Assembly: GCA_014138725.1 (NCBI GenBank)
Contig: JACJID010000001.1
Coordinates: 1,612,001-1,676,000, forward strand
Direction of reading: 5' to 3'
Origin: Kutzneria viridogrisea
GTDB lineage: Bacteria > Actinomycetota > Actinomycetes > Mycobacteriales > Pseudonocardiaceae
Length of the DNA: 64,000 nt
Made by a program: the position numbers and the translations under genes
Shown: piece by piece, positions 10,097 to 17,273 of the stretch
How the letters are laid out: each line of letters opens with the position of its first letter
Position numbering within the stretch: the first letter of the stretch is position 1
Notes under the pieces: generated by a model
The model's database searches: none
What the model was told of the DNA's origin: nothing
Seen by the model: the letters and a program-made list of their open reading frames with translations, nothing else

Positions 10097-10116
10097 GGGG
10101 CGCGCGGTGGCGCCCC
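10097..10116. terminator. Hairpin between convergent ACT and DUF1540 genes
   Basis: GGGGCGC, a six-base loop, then GCGCCCC forms a perfect 7-bp stem placed 18 bp after the ACT stop and 10 bp before the DUF1540 stop. It could serve both convergent genes. There is no U-tract, as is usual in GC-rich actinomycetes. Confidence 0.55.
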
Positions 10117-10126
10117 GGCCGGGAGA

Positions 10127-10426
10127 TCAGCTGCTGGAGTAGGTCAGGCAGTTGGCGGCGTGGTCCCCGCCGCCGGGCCCGATGCGCACCCCGGAGGCGG
10201 TGCACTCCAGGTTGGAGTTGTGCGTGCACTCGGCGCGCGAGCAGGCGCCGACCTGGGCGACGACCTTCGGCAGGCCGCCCTTGGTGGACAGCGGCACGAA
10301 GGTGCCGCAGTCGGCGGTCCCGTTCGCCCCGTTCACGGTGATCGCGAATGCGTGGCACCCGTCGTGGTTGTACGAGCAGCCGGTGACGGTGCACTCGTGC
10401 ACGGCGGGCATTTCGGTGGTGGTCAT
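10127..10426 (-). CDS. DUF1540 cysteine-rich protein
   Basis: A 99-residue protein with two Cys-rich repeats. The first is HECTVTGCSYNHDGCHAFAI with a later CGTF. The second is CSRAECTHNSNLECTASGV with a later CLTY. The CxxxxCxYNxxxxCxAxxI pattern defines DUF1540, thought to bind metal. Start chosen at the ATG at 10426 because a GGGAG ribosome site precedes it and homology begins there. Function unknown. It stands alone upstream of the 10607-12277 regulatory operon; the A+T-rich 10.43-10.60 kb gap (TTAGGTGAGGCTTACCTGAA, an imperfect DtxR/IdeR-like iron-box shape) hints at iron control. Confidence 0.8.
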   Translation of the reverse strand: MTTTEMPAVHECTVTGCSYNHDGCHAFAITVNGANGTADCGTFVPLSTKGGLPKVVAQVGACSRAECTHNSNLECTASGVRIGPGGGDHAANCLTYSSS

Positions 10427-10499
10427 GAACGCTCCCGTGAAATGCGGTTCGTGGAATTCACACGGTGCCACTGACCTGCGAGGTCGGCAACCGGAGCGA

Positions 10500-10522
10500 T
10501 TTAGGTGAGGCTTACCTGAATG
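10500..10522. promoter_or_regulatory. Iron-box-like dyad upstream of DUF1540 gene
   Basis: TTAGGTGAGGCTTACCTGAA resembles the 19-bp IdeR/DmdR iron box TTAGGTTAGGCTAACCTAA, with a dyad around the central GGC/GCT. It sits ~75 bp upstream of the DUF1540 start, a promoter position. Iron-dependent repression of this Cys-rich protein is inferred from the motif only. Confidence 0.5.
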
Positions 10523-10606
10523 GTAAATGCTTTCCTGGTGGAGGCGGGAAAAACTCACTAGTCAATACGGTGAGTAAACGCATCGCACCCGACTGAGTGC
10601 CGCGGT

Positions 10607-11077
10607 TCACCGGGCCCGCGACACCGCCCCGGAGTGGTGAGTGCGCAGCTGTGAAGGCGTTGTCCCCGAGCTGTTGCGCCGGTGAGCACGGCCCTCCGGC
10701 GGGCGAGGGCCTGCCGCCTGGGCGACGCGCGCGATCAGTGCCGTGACCACCTGCCGAGCGCGCTGACGCGTCCAGCCCGCGGCACCGCTCGTGCCGGCGG
10801 AGGTGAACAGTTCGACCAGGTGCCTGTCCGGGCCGGGCAGCAGGTCGATCTCGTCGCGGGTGAGGGCGTGCCGGATCGCGGCGTCCACCGCCTGCTGGTC
10901 CGCCTGGTCGGCGAGCACGTGCCGCAGCGCGAGCACGGCCCGCGCGCGGAGGTCGGTGCCGCGCAGACCCGCGGCGTGGTCCACGACCAGGTCGGCCAGC
11001 TCGGTGCGGCCGCACCTGGTCAGCACCGTCCAGATCAGGCGGGTGACGCGGTGCGCGAGTGCTTCAGCCGTGTGCAC
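10607..11077 (-). CDS. Unknown protein, third gene of whiB-merR operon
   Basis: A 156-residue protein that I do not recognise. The first ~110 residues are helical and charged (THLIWTVLTRCGRTELADLV-like start, then ALRHVLADQADQQAVDAAIR). The last ~35 are basic and low-complexity. No signal peptide or membrane segment is visible. The GTG start at 11077 has GGAG eight bases upstream and overlaps the end of merR by 14 bp, so the two are almost certainly translated together. A partner or effector role for the MerR regulator is the simplest reading. Confidence 0.7.
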   Translation of the reverse strand: MHTAEALAHRVTRLIWTVLTRCGRTELADLVVDHAAGLRGTDLRARAVLALRHVLADQADQQAVDAAIRHALTRDEIDLLPGPDRHLVELFTSAGTSGAAGWTRQRARQVVTALIARVAQAAGPRPPEGRAHRRNSSGTTPSQLRTHHSGAVSRAR

Positions 11078-11960
11078 GATCCCAACTCCTGCCGATCAGT
11101 TCCAGCACCGTCCGGACAGCCCCGGGCAGCGTCCGCACCGCCCGCACCGGCTGCGGTGTCCCCACTTGCGACCAGCCCGGTCCGGCGACGACCACCGCCA
11201 CCCCGGGTTCGGCCACCAACGCCGCCAACGGCACCGACCGTGCCAGGTCCTCGCGGTGTGCCCACACCACGACCACCGCGGGGCGCAGCTTGCCGACCGC
11301 GTCCAGCAGCGCCCGCGGCGGTACGCGTGCCCCGAGGGCGCGGTGCGCGCAGTCCCGTTCGGACAGGGCGGCGCCCAGGGCGTCCAAGGCGAGTGTGTGC
11401 AGTTCCTCGGGCGCGCACGCCAGCAGCACCGGTAGCCGCCCCCGGTGCTCCGGCGTGGGGACCTGGCGCAGGGCGTGCCCCACCGTGGCGCTGGCGATGT
11501 GCTCCACCTCGATGCCGCTGCTCCGGTCGGCGACCCGGTCACCGATCTGGATCAGCGCGGGCATGAACACCTGCTCCCAGGCCGTGACCACGCCGTACTC
11601 GCTGATCAGGTCCTGGCTCAGCCCGCGCAGCAGGGGCTCGTCCAGCCGGGTCGCGGCCCTGGCGAATCCCCGCACGGCGGCGGCGTGCGGCCCGATCACG
11701 GCGGCGGGCCCGACATCGCCGTCACGCGGTGGCTGCCCCAGGGCGAGTGCCGCCGCCGATGCCGGGGCCATGCCCATGGCGGTCAGTTCGACCATGCGCC
11801 GCAAGCGGGCCGCGTCCTGGTCGGTGTAGCGGCGGTGCCTGCCGTCCTGCCGTGCGCTGGGGCCCAGTCCGTAGCGGCGGTCCCAGGTCCGCAGGGTGGT
11901 CGGCGAGATGCCCAGCGACCGGGCCAGCGCCCCGGGTGTCCACACCGCGGGGCCGGTCAC
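11064..11960 (-). CDS. MerR-type regulator with B12-binding-like domain (CarH/LitR type)
   Basis: A 298-residue protein. Residues 1-75 are a MerR winged helix (LARSLGISPTTLRTWDRRYG, then RRYTDQDAARLRRMVEL). The rest is the helical-bundle plus Rossmann arrangement of light- or B12-responsive CarH/LitR proteins. EH at about residue 168 (IEVEHIASATV) and the ExH of CAPEELHTLAL keep the expected cobalamin-contacting Glu/His positions. The Trp usually ten residues before the EH pair is Val here (GDRVADRS), and the Gly of ExHxxG is Ala. It may therefore bind an altered corrinoid or have lost photochemistry. GTG start overlaps the whiB stop (GTGA), so the two are coupled. Confidence 0.85.
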   Translation of the reverse strand: MTGPAVWTPGALARSLGISPTTLRTWDRRYGLGPSARQDGRHRRYTDQDAARLRRMVELTAMGMAPASAAALALGQPPRDGDVGPAAVIGPHAAAVRGFARAATRLDEPLLRGLSQDLISEYGVVTAWEQVFMPALIQIGDRVADRSSGIEVEHIASATVGHALRQVPTPEHRGRLPVLLACAPEELHTLALDALGAALSERDCAHRALGARVPPRALLDAVGKLRPAVVVVWAHREDLARSVPLAALVAEPGVAVVVAGPGWSQVGTPQPVRAVRTLPGAVRTVLELIGRSWDRAHG

Positions 11961-12277
11961 GGCGAAAGGCGGGCGGTGCGGCGGCGGTAGGCGATCAGGT
12001 CGCGCAGCTCGCTCTCACCCAGGCCACCCCAGACCCCGAAGGTCTCCTCGACGGTGAGCGCGTGCTCGCGACACTGCGCCAGCACCGGGCAGTGCGCGCA
12101 GATGGCCTTGGCGTGCCGTTCCCGCTCCTCGCGGTGCGAGCCGCGCTCGTTGCGCGGGTGGAAGAACACCGCGTTGTCCCGCCCCCGGCACGCCGCGCGC
12201 AGCTGCCAGTCCCAGGACTCGGCCACGGGGGTGGGCAGTCGACTCAGTTCGGGCATGGCCGTCTCCTTCGCGGTCAT
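11957..12277 (-). CDS. WhiB-family iron-sulfur transcription factor
   Basis: A 106-residue Wbl protein. It has the four cluster cysteines (LRAACRGRD, then AICAHCPVLAQC) and the GVWGGLGESEL turn that follows them, then the basic IAYRRRTARLS tail for DNA contact. Wbl proteins hold a 4Fe-4S cluster, bind the principal sigma factor and respond to redox or NO. The ATG at 12277 is the first of two possible starts eight codons apart. It is the first gene of a three-gene coupled operon and shares a 66-bp divergent promoter region with tspO. Confidence 0.95.
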   Translation of the reverse strand: MTAKETAMPELSRLPTPVAESWDWQLRAACRGRDNAVFFHPRNERGSHREERERHAKAICAHCPVLAQCREHALTVEETFGVWGGLGESELRDLIAYRRRTARLSP

Positions 12278-12297
12278 CGGGCACGCCGGGGAGACCC

Positions 12298-12326
12298 ACT
12301 CTAGAATCGATTCGAAACCGTTTCAA
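12298..12326 (-). promoter_or_regulatory. whiB promoter with two dyads in the -35/spacer
   Basis: Read leftward, TTGAAA (12326-12321), 17 bases, then TAGAGT (12303-12298) is a good vegetative promoter for whiB, 21 bp before its start. Two dyads overlap it: GAAAC-C-GTTTC (12314-12324) on the -35, and GAATCGATTC (12304-12313) inside the spacer. Placement in the spacer is where MerR proteins bind, so the downstream MerR protein is the likely ligand. The same DNA also lies upstream of tspO. Confidence 0.55.
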
Positions 12327-12343
12327 CTTGACCGGGAGTGTGC

Positions 12344-12832
12344 ATGTCCACCCTGCCCCTGCGGCGCCAGGCCGGCGCCGGAGCCGTGTTCGCCCTGCTC
12401 GTCGTGCTCACCGCGGGCACCGGGGTGCTGTCCAGCACTCGCACCGCCCAGGACTACCTCGCCCTGCGACAGCCGTCCTGGGCCCCGCCCTCCTGGCTGT
12501 TCGGGCCGGTCTGGACGCTGCTCTACGCCCTCATCGCGGTCGCGGGCTGGCTGGTCTGGCGGCGAGTCGCGGGCACCGGTCGCGGGCGGGCGGCGCTGAC
12601 CGTCTACGGGGTGCAGCTCCTGCTCAACGCCGCGTGGACCCCGATCTTCTTCGGCGCGCGCCAGTTCGGGGTGGCCTTCGCCGACATCGTGCTGCTGTGG
12701 ATCGCCATCGGGGTGACGGCCGGGCTCTTCGCGCGCCTGCACCGCGGGGCGGCCGCCCTGCTGGTGCCGTACTGGCTGTGGACCACCTTCGCTGCCGCGC
12801 TCAACCTCGCGGTGTGGAGCCTCAACCCCTGA
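12344..12832 (+). CDS. tspO: TspO/MBR family tryptophan-rich sensory protein
   Basis: A 162-residue membrane protein with five hydrophobic helices and the family's Trp/Pro signature: LRQPSWAPPSWLFGPVWTLLY near residue 45, NAAWTPIFF near 95, and WLWTTFAAALNLAVW at the end. TspO proteins bind porphyrins or other tetrapyrroles and take part in light, oxygen and stress responses. Start at the ATG at 12344 with GGGAG ten bases upstream; an in-frame GTG two codons earlier is less likely. It is divergent from whiB-merR(B12 fold), so three possible tetrapyrrole or redox sensors share one control region. Confidence 0.92.
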   Translation: MSTLPLRRQAGAGAVFALLVVLTAGTGVLSSTRTAQDYLALRQPSWAPPSWLFGPVWTLLYALIAVAGWLVWRRVAGTGRGRAALTVYGVQLLLNAAWTPIFFGARQFGVAFADIVLLWIAIGVTAGLFARLHRGAAALLVPYWLWTTFAAALNLAVWSLNP

Positions 12833-12845
12833 CAACCAGTCAGAA

Positions 12846-12879
12846 GCGGCCGGAGGCCTTGACCAATGCCTCCGGCCGC
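12846..12879. terminator. Strong hairpin between tspO and GH128 gene
   Basis: GCGGCCGGAGGC, a ten-base loop, then GCCTCCGGCCGC is a perfect 12-bp stem that starts 14 bp after the tspO stop and ends 20 bp before the convergent GH128 stop. It probably terminates both. Confidence 0.8.
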
Positions 12880-12898
12880 GTGCTGGTGACCGCTGGCG

Positions 12899-13705
12899 TC
12901 ACCGCACGGCGCGGTACGCGGTGCCGACGGCGTTACGTGCCGTGCCCTGGTACAGGCCGGTGGGGTGGGCGTTGGCGGACAGGGTGAACCACGCGTAGCG
13001 CTCAACGAAGGACAGGCCGTTCAGCATGGCCGTGGACGCCCTGACGAAGTCGATCTGCTGTTGCTGGCTGGGGTACCGGGGAGTGCCGGTGGAGTAGTCG
13101 GTCAGCGCGTACTCGGTCAGCCAGATCGGCTTGTGGTAGCGGTCGTGCACGGCTTGCAGGTAGCCGCGCAGTTGGTTGCTGGCCTGCGCGGAGAAGTCCC
13201 CGCCGTACCAGTGCAGGGGGATGAAGTCGACCCGGTAGCCGCGCGCCGCCGCCCCGGACATGAACTGGTCGAGCCAGCCGCCCGGCGTGGCCCCGCCGAA
13301 GGCCACCGCGGGCGCGCCGAGCCGCAGCCCCGTGTCCGCCAGCTGGGGCCAGAGGTCCAGTGCCCGCTGCACCGACATGTTCGCCTGTCCCGGCAGATCG
13401 GGCTCGTTGAAGCCGAGCAGTGTGCTGCCCGCACGGCGTGCGTTGGCCAACTCCGTGGGGTTGACCGAGGCCGCACCCCAGATCATCGGCACGAACTCCA
13501 CGCCCGCGGGCTTGGTGATGCTTCCCGTTGTGGAAGACCAGTCGTAGTACCAGGAGGCGCCGACATCGATCAGGTCCTGGCTCGCGCCGCTGAACGCCTC
13601 GGCGCTCACTCCCTTGCGCGGGCCCGTGGCGGCGTGTGCGGGCTGGACGGCGCCGAGCAGGGTCAGCGTGAGGCCGAGCGCCGCGAGTCGAGTGGAAGTG
13701 CGCAC
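12899..13705 (-). CDS. Secreted GH128-type beta-1,3-glucanase
   Basis: A 268-residue protein with signal peptide (LAALGLTLTLLGAVQPAHA). The mature part matches the glycosyl hydrolase catalytic core family GH128. LLGFNEPDLPGQANMS carries the acid/base Glu (~residue 105). IPLHWYGGDF is a strand-end aromatic cluster. IWLTEYALTDY carries the nucleophile Glu (~residue 205). The family cleaves beta-1,3-glucan of fungal walls. It lies 10 bp behind the thaumatin-like gene and is probably cotranscribed with it, so the pair may attack fungal or oomycete walls. Confidence 0.85.
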   Translation of the reverse strand: MRTSTRLAALGLTLTLLGAVQPAHAATGPRKGVSAEAFSGASQDLIDVGASWYYDWSSTTGSITKPAGVEFVPMIWGAASVNPTELANARRAGSTLLGFNEPDLPGQANMSVQRALDLWPQLADTGLRLGAPAVAFGGATPGGWLDQFMSGAAARGYRVDFIPLHWYGGDFSAQASNQLRGYLQAVHDRYHKPIWLTEYALTDYSTGTPRYPSQQQQIDFVRASTAMLNGLSFVERYAWFTLSANAHPTGLYQGTARNAVGTAYRAVR

Positions 13706-13715
13706 AGTTTCCCCC

Positions 13716-14444
13716 TCAGTGGAAGGTGACCGTGAACCCGGAGCAGGAGGAGCACTGGCGCATCACCCTGTTGCCGGGCACGGTGTCCTGCTTGGACCAG
13801 GTGTACGCCTTGGGGCAGTGGGAGGTCAGGTTGCGGCTGTAGCTGGTTTCCGCGTCCCGGTTGGGGTTCACACACAGCTTCCCGCCCGCGGTGAGGTCTC
13901 CGCTGGGACAGTACGGCAACAGGTTCTCGGGGCAGCCCATCTGCTCACAGCTGCCACCGCCCGGGGGAGGCGCGGGTGCGTTGCGCGGGGAGATGGTGAT
14001 GGGCAGGGAGAAGGCGTTGACGTAGCTGACGTCGTACCAGGGTGCGAGCGAGTCGCCCGCGTCGAAGTTGAACTCGGCGAGGCTGGCGGGCTGCTCGCCG
14101 GTGGTGCAGTGGTCGGCGGCCGGTCCGCAGTCGCCGATCTGGCAGTGGAAGCCGTTGCCGGACTGGCCGGTGCAACCCTGGCGGGCGAAGAACTTGCCGC
14201 GCCAGTGGCCGGGTGCGGACGCCTCCGGGATGGTCACGGTGGCCGACTGGCCCGGTGCGAGCCTGGGCAGCTTGGCGAAGTTCACCGAGCCGTCGGCGTT
14301 GACCGTGCTGCCGATCCACAGGGTTTGCTTGGTGCCATTGACAAAGGTGACCGTGTGCTGGGTGCGGGCGTGGGCCACCGGAGCGGCGGCGATCGTGGCC
14401 AGCAGCAGGGAGCACAGTGCGAAGAGGATTCGTCGAAGGTGCAT
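13716..14444 (-). CDS. Secreted thaumatin-like protein
   Basis: A 242-residue protein with signal peptide (ILFALCSLLLATIAAAPVAHA). The mature part shows thaumatin-family features: TVTFVNGTKQTLWIGS at the start, ATVTIPEASAPGHWRGKFFAR, a core rich in paired cysteines (CQIGDCGPAADHC), AEFNFDAGDSLAPWYDVSYV, and C-terminal KLCVNPNRDAETSYSRNL. Many thaumatin-like proteins bind or cleave beta-1,3-glucan and are antifungal. It is first in a two-gene unit with the GH128 enzyme. A proline/glycine linker (APAPPPGGG) splits off the C-terminal cysteine-rich part. Confidence 0.85.
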   Translation of the reverse strand: MHLRRILFALCSLLLATIAAAPVAHARTQHTVTFVNGTKQTLWIGSTVNADGSVNFAKLPRLAPGQSATVTIPEASAPGHWRGKFFARQGCTGQSGNGFHCQIGDCGPAADHCTTGEQPASLAEFNFDAGDSLAPWYDVSYVNAFSLPITISPRNAPAPPPGGGSCEQMGCPENLLPYCPSGDLTAGGKLCVNPNRDAETSYSRNLTSHCPKAYTWSKQDTVPGNRVMRQCSSCSGFTVTFH

Positions 14445-14587
14445 TGCTGGTTCCTTTCCCGAACCAGCAGCACACTGCTCGGGACGGGCACTCGTCTAGG
14501 TGTTTTCCCCTTTTTCCGCTGAGACGCTGGACAAAGGACGCGCGCCGGGTGGCCCTCGCGCCCGGCGAAGGCCACCCGGTGCCGGTC

Positions 14588-15556
14588 TCAGCCCGTCACG
14601 CTCAGCACGAGCTTGCCCCGGGTGTGGCCGTTCTCACCGCGGGCGTGGGCCTGGGCGGCCTGCTCCAGCGGGAAGACCTCCGCCACCTCCGCCGCCACCG
14701 CACCGGTGTCGATCAGGTCGGCGATCGTGGTCAGCGCGGGGCCGTCCGGCTCCACCAGGAACGGGCTCGTCCGCACCCCAAGAGCCTGCGCGGCCTGATG
14801 CAGCTCGGGGGAGACCCCGGACGGGATCGCGACGAGCAGGCCGCCGGGGTGCAGCACCCGCAACGACCGGGTGCTGGTGCTGTCCTGCCCGTCCCCGATC
14901 AGGTCGATGACCAGGTCCATGTCCTGGACGACTTCCTCGAACCGGGTCGTGGTGTAGTCCACGAGTTCGTCGGCGCCGAGCTTGGTGAGCCAGTCGTGCC
15001 GCTTGGCGCTCGCGGTGCCGATGACGTGGGCGCCCAGGTGCTTGGCGAACTGCACCGCGAAGTGCCCCACCCCGCCCGCGGCCGCGTGGATCAGCACGCG
15101 CTGACCGGGCTGGAGGTCGGCGGTGTCCACCAGTGCCTGCCACGCGGTGAGCGCGGCCAGCGGCACGGCGGCCGCCTGCTCGTGGCTGACACTGCTGGGC
15201 TTGCGGGCGAACTGCCGGGCCGGTGCGGTGACGTACTCGGCGTAGCCGCCCGCGGCACGCGGGAACCAGGGCATGCCGTACACCTCGTCCCCGGGGGCCA
15301 GCGTGGTCACCCCGAAGCCGACCTGCTCCACCACCCCGGACACGTCCCAGCCGAGGATGAACGGCGGCTCGCCCAGCACCCCGGCCATGCCGCCGCCGGA
15401 ACGGGTCTTCCAGTCCACTGGGTTGACGCCCGCGGCGTGCACCCGCACGAGGACCTCGGTCGGCAGCGGCTCGGGCCGGGGCACCCGCTCCAGCCGCAGC
15501 ACGTCCTGGCCGCCGAAGCCGTGCTGGACCACCGCGCGCATTGGGGATGCGGACAT
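14588..15556 (-). CDS. NADP-dependent zinc-free quinone/alkenal oxidoreductase
   Basis: A 322-residue medium-chain dehydrogenase. The N-terminal GroES-like half has VLVRVHAAGVNPVDWKTRSG and ILGWDVSGVVEQVG. The cofactor half has VLIHAAAGGVGHFAVQFAKH, the AAxGGVGxxAxQ motif of zinc-independent quinone reductases, with GTASAKRHDWLTKLGADELV following. No structural zinc Cys cluster is seen. It reduces quinones or activated double bonds with NADPH. It is divergent from an HxlR regulator and separated from it by two dyads, a common redox-responsive pair. Confidence 0.93.
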   Translation of the reverse strand: MSASPMRAVVQHGFGGQDVLRLERVPRPEPLPTEVLVRVHAAGVNPVDWKTRSGGGMAGVLGEPPFILGWDVSGVVEQVGFGVTTLAPGDEVYGMPWFPRAAGGYAEYVTAPARQFARKPSSVSHEQAAAVPLAALTAWQALVDTADLQPGQRVLIHAAAGGVGHFAVQFAKHLGAHVIGTASAKRHDWLTKLGADELVDYTTTRFEEVVQDMDLVIDLIGDGQDSTSTRSLRVLHPGGLLVAIPSGVSPELHQAAQALGVRTSPFLVEPDGPALTTIADLIDTGAVAAEVAEVFPLEQAAQAHARGENGHTRGKLVLSVTG

Positions 15557-15621
15557 GACAACTCCTCAGAGAAATATCGGCCAAGACCGTTGCGTGGCCT
15601 CTCCTTGTACGATGCCGACCG

Positions 15622-15675
15622 TATCTCCGGGGATATAGTTACCCGCAAGGGTTGCTACTTCCCATTGGGAAGTAG
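15622..15675. promoter_or_regulatory. Two dyads between oxidoreductase and HxlR genes
   Basis: CTACTTCCCA-T-TGGGAAGTAG (15655-15675) is a perfect 10-bp-arm palindrome. TATCTCCGGGGATA (15622-15635) is a 14-bp palindrome with one mismatched pair. The first lies 20-40 bp before the HxlR start and the second 66-79 bp before the oxidoreductase start. HxlR proteins bind such sites, so autoregulation and control of the oxidoreductase are likely. Confidence 0.6.
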
Positions 15676-15694
15676 CCTGGTGAGGAGCGTGAGG

Positions 15695-16075
15695 ATGACC
15701 ATCGCCTGCACGACCGGTCAGCACTCGGACCACGACGTGTACGCGGCGCAGTGCCCCTGCCGCGCCATGCTGGACCTGTTGGCCAACAAGTGGTCCGCGC
15801 TGGCCATCGGGGCCCTGGAGGAGGGGCCGCTGCGCTTCGGCGAGTTGCAGCGCTGCCTACAGGGCGTCAGCCCCAAGGTGCTCACGCAGACCCTGCGCAG
15901 GCTGGAGACCTTCGGCTTCCTCGACCGCACAGTCATTCCCGCGGTGCCCCTGCACGTGGAGTACTCGCTGACCGAGCTCGGGCGCAGCGCGGCCGTGCCC
16001 CTGGGCCAGCTGCGCTCCTGGGTGGAGGAGAACGTGGACCGGTCCGCGGCCGTCCAGCCCTGTGCGGGGGACTGA
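15695..16075 (+). CDS. HxlR-family transcriptional regulator
   Basis: A 126-residue winged helix. CPCRAMLDLLANKWSALAIGAL and LRFGELQRCLQGVSPKVLTQ, then LRRLETFGFLDRTV, are the HxlR helices. The cysteine near the N-terminus (AAQCPCRA) is often redox-active in this family. Start at the ATG at 15695 (a GTG two codons upstream is possible). The long open frame further upstream is a shadow of the opposite gene. It is divergent from the quinone oxidoreductase and probably senses quinones or electrophiles. Confidence 0.92.
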   Translation: MTIACTTGQHSDHDVYAAQCPCRAMLDLLANKWSALAIGALEEGPLRFGELQRCLQGVSPKVLTQTLRRLETFGFLDRTVIPAVPLHVEYSLTELGRSAAVPLGQLRSWVEENVDRSAAVQPCAGD

Positions 16076-16106
16076 TCCTCCCGGATCGCCGGTGCCGCTG
16101 AGGACC

Positions 16107-17042
16107 TCAGCGCGCCACGCGGCAGCCCGTGTCCAGGGTGTCCTCGTGGTGGGTCCCCGCCGCCCGGTACCGGGCAGCGCGGTCCGCGGCCTCGGCCGGG
16201 GACACCACCTCGTCGCGGGTGTAGTAGGTCCAGGCCACCTGCTGGGTGTAGGTGCTCCGGCCGCCTTGGTGCCCCTCGGTGTCGATGAGCCAGGTGTTGT
16301 AGCTCAACGACATGGGCTGCCGGGGTGCCACGCTCTCCCCGTCGGGGTCCAGCGAGTGGTCGGCGGTGAGCTCGCCGTCGATGTAGTACTTCACGTGCCC
16401 ATCCGCGACCTGGGTGACCAACTCGTGCCATCCCGCCATGGACCGGGTCTGCGTGTTGTAGGCCCGGTGGGTGAGGTCCAGCGGGTCCGGACGGTAGGTG
16501 TGGTAGCTGGTCTGGTAGTTCGTGGCCTCGCCCACGCCCCAGCCACCGTTGGGCAGGTACTCGGCGAAGTCCAGTTCGCTGTAGAGCGGGTCGTAGTCCC
16601 CGTTGAGCGGGCTGATCGCGAAGTAGGTCTCGTTGACGTGGTCGCCGTCGGCCCCCTCGGACGGGGCGTCGGTGAAGCGGATCCGGCTCGCGTAGGTGCC
16701 CTCGTAGAACCGCCGCCTGCCCTGGGACAGTTCGGCCTGCGTGGTGCCGCCCGCGGACCCGTCGGTGGAGACGCTCAGTTGCAGCACCTTGCCCCCGTCC
16801 CCGTCGGGGAAGGCGATGTTGTCCGGGGACCAGGTCGCGCCAGGCACGCCGGGACCGCCCGAGCCGCCGCGGGCCTGCCAGCCGTTGGCCGAGAAGGCGG
16901 GGTCGGCCGTGGAGGAGTACTGGAAGTCGTCGAAGAACGCGCCGCACCGCGGGGCCGCGGCCGAGGGCAGCGCGGTGGCGGTGGTCGCGAGCGTGCTCAG
17001 CGCACAGCCCAACACAACAGCGCGAGTCCTTGACCAGTGCAC
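16107..17042 (-). CDS. Secreted GH16-type glucanase
   Basis: About 311 residues from a GTG at 17042, which has GAAGGAG eight bases before it. A signal peptide follows (RAVVLGCALSTLATTATALPSAAA). The catalytic motif is YSELDFAEYLPNGGWG, the ExDxxE core of GH16 enzymes. QAELSQGRRRFYEGTYASRI and GWHELVTQVADGHVKYYIDG are the usual jelly-roll strands around it. Members cleave beta-1,3/1,4-glucans or other polysaccharides. With the thaumatin-like and GH128 genes it makes three secreted glucan-active proteins within 4 kb, although this one is in its own transcription unit. Confidence 0.85.
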   Translation of the reverse strand: MHWSRTRAVVLGCALSTLATTATALPSAAAPRCGAFFDDFQYSSTADPAFSANGWQARGGSGGPGVPGATWSPDNIAFPDGDGGKVLQLSVSTDGSAGGTTQAELSQGRRRFYEGTYASRIRFTDAPSEGADGDHVNETYFAISPLNGDYDPLYSELDFAEYLPNGGWGVGEATNYQTSYHTYRPDPLDLTHRAYNTQTRSMAGWHELVTQVADGHVKYYIDGELTADHSLDPDGESVAPRQPMSLSYNTWLIDTEGHQGGRSTYTQQVAWTYYTRDEVVSPAEAADRAARYRAAGTHHEDTLDTGCRVAR

Positions 17043-17137
17043 CAGGCACACTCCTTCTGCCGCTCGTGGCGCCGGAAGGTAGCCCTCGGGCCGGTCCCTG
17101 TACAGACCAAGCGTCCGCAAGGGCAACAAATCCGGTG

Positions 17138-17190
17138 CGCCCGGTCAGTGCCGCCACCTGTCGGACAGGTCGCCGGACCCTGACCGGGCG
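17138..17190. terminator. Nested hairpin downstream of the lipopeptide operon
   Basis: CGCCCGGTCAG (17138-17148) pairs with CTGACCGGGCG (17180-17190). Between them ACCTGTC-G-GACAGGT (17156-17170) forms a second perfect dyad. The outer stem is 84 bp past the PhyH stop, so it is the best candidate for ending the >26-kb leftward operon. The inner palindrome could instead be an operator for the GH16 gene. Confidence 0.55.
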
Positions 17191-17273
17191 TACCGCGACC
17201 GGGACTGGCTCGCAGCCCGGTCAGCGACACGCGGCGCAAGGCCGCGCGGCCGCGGTTCGCCGTTCGATCGGAT

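Noticed and set aside
14417-15694. Upstream extension of the HxlR reading frame
   Set aside because: This lies antisense to the quinone oxidoreductase and is shadow; HxlR similarity starts at 15695.
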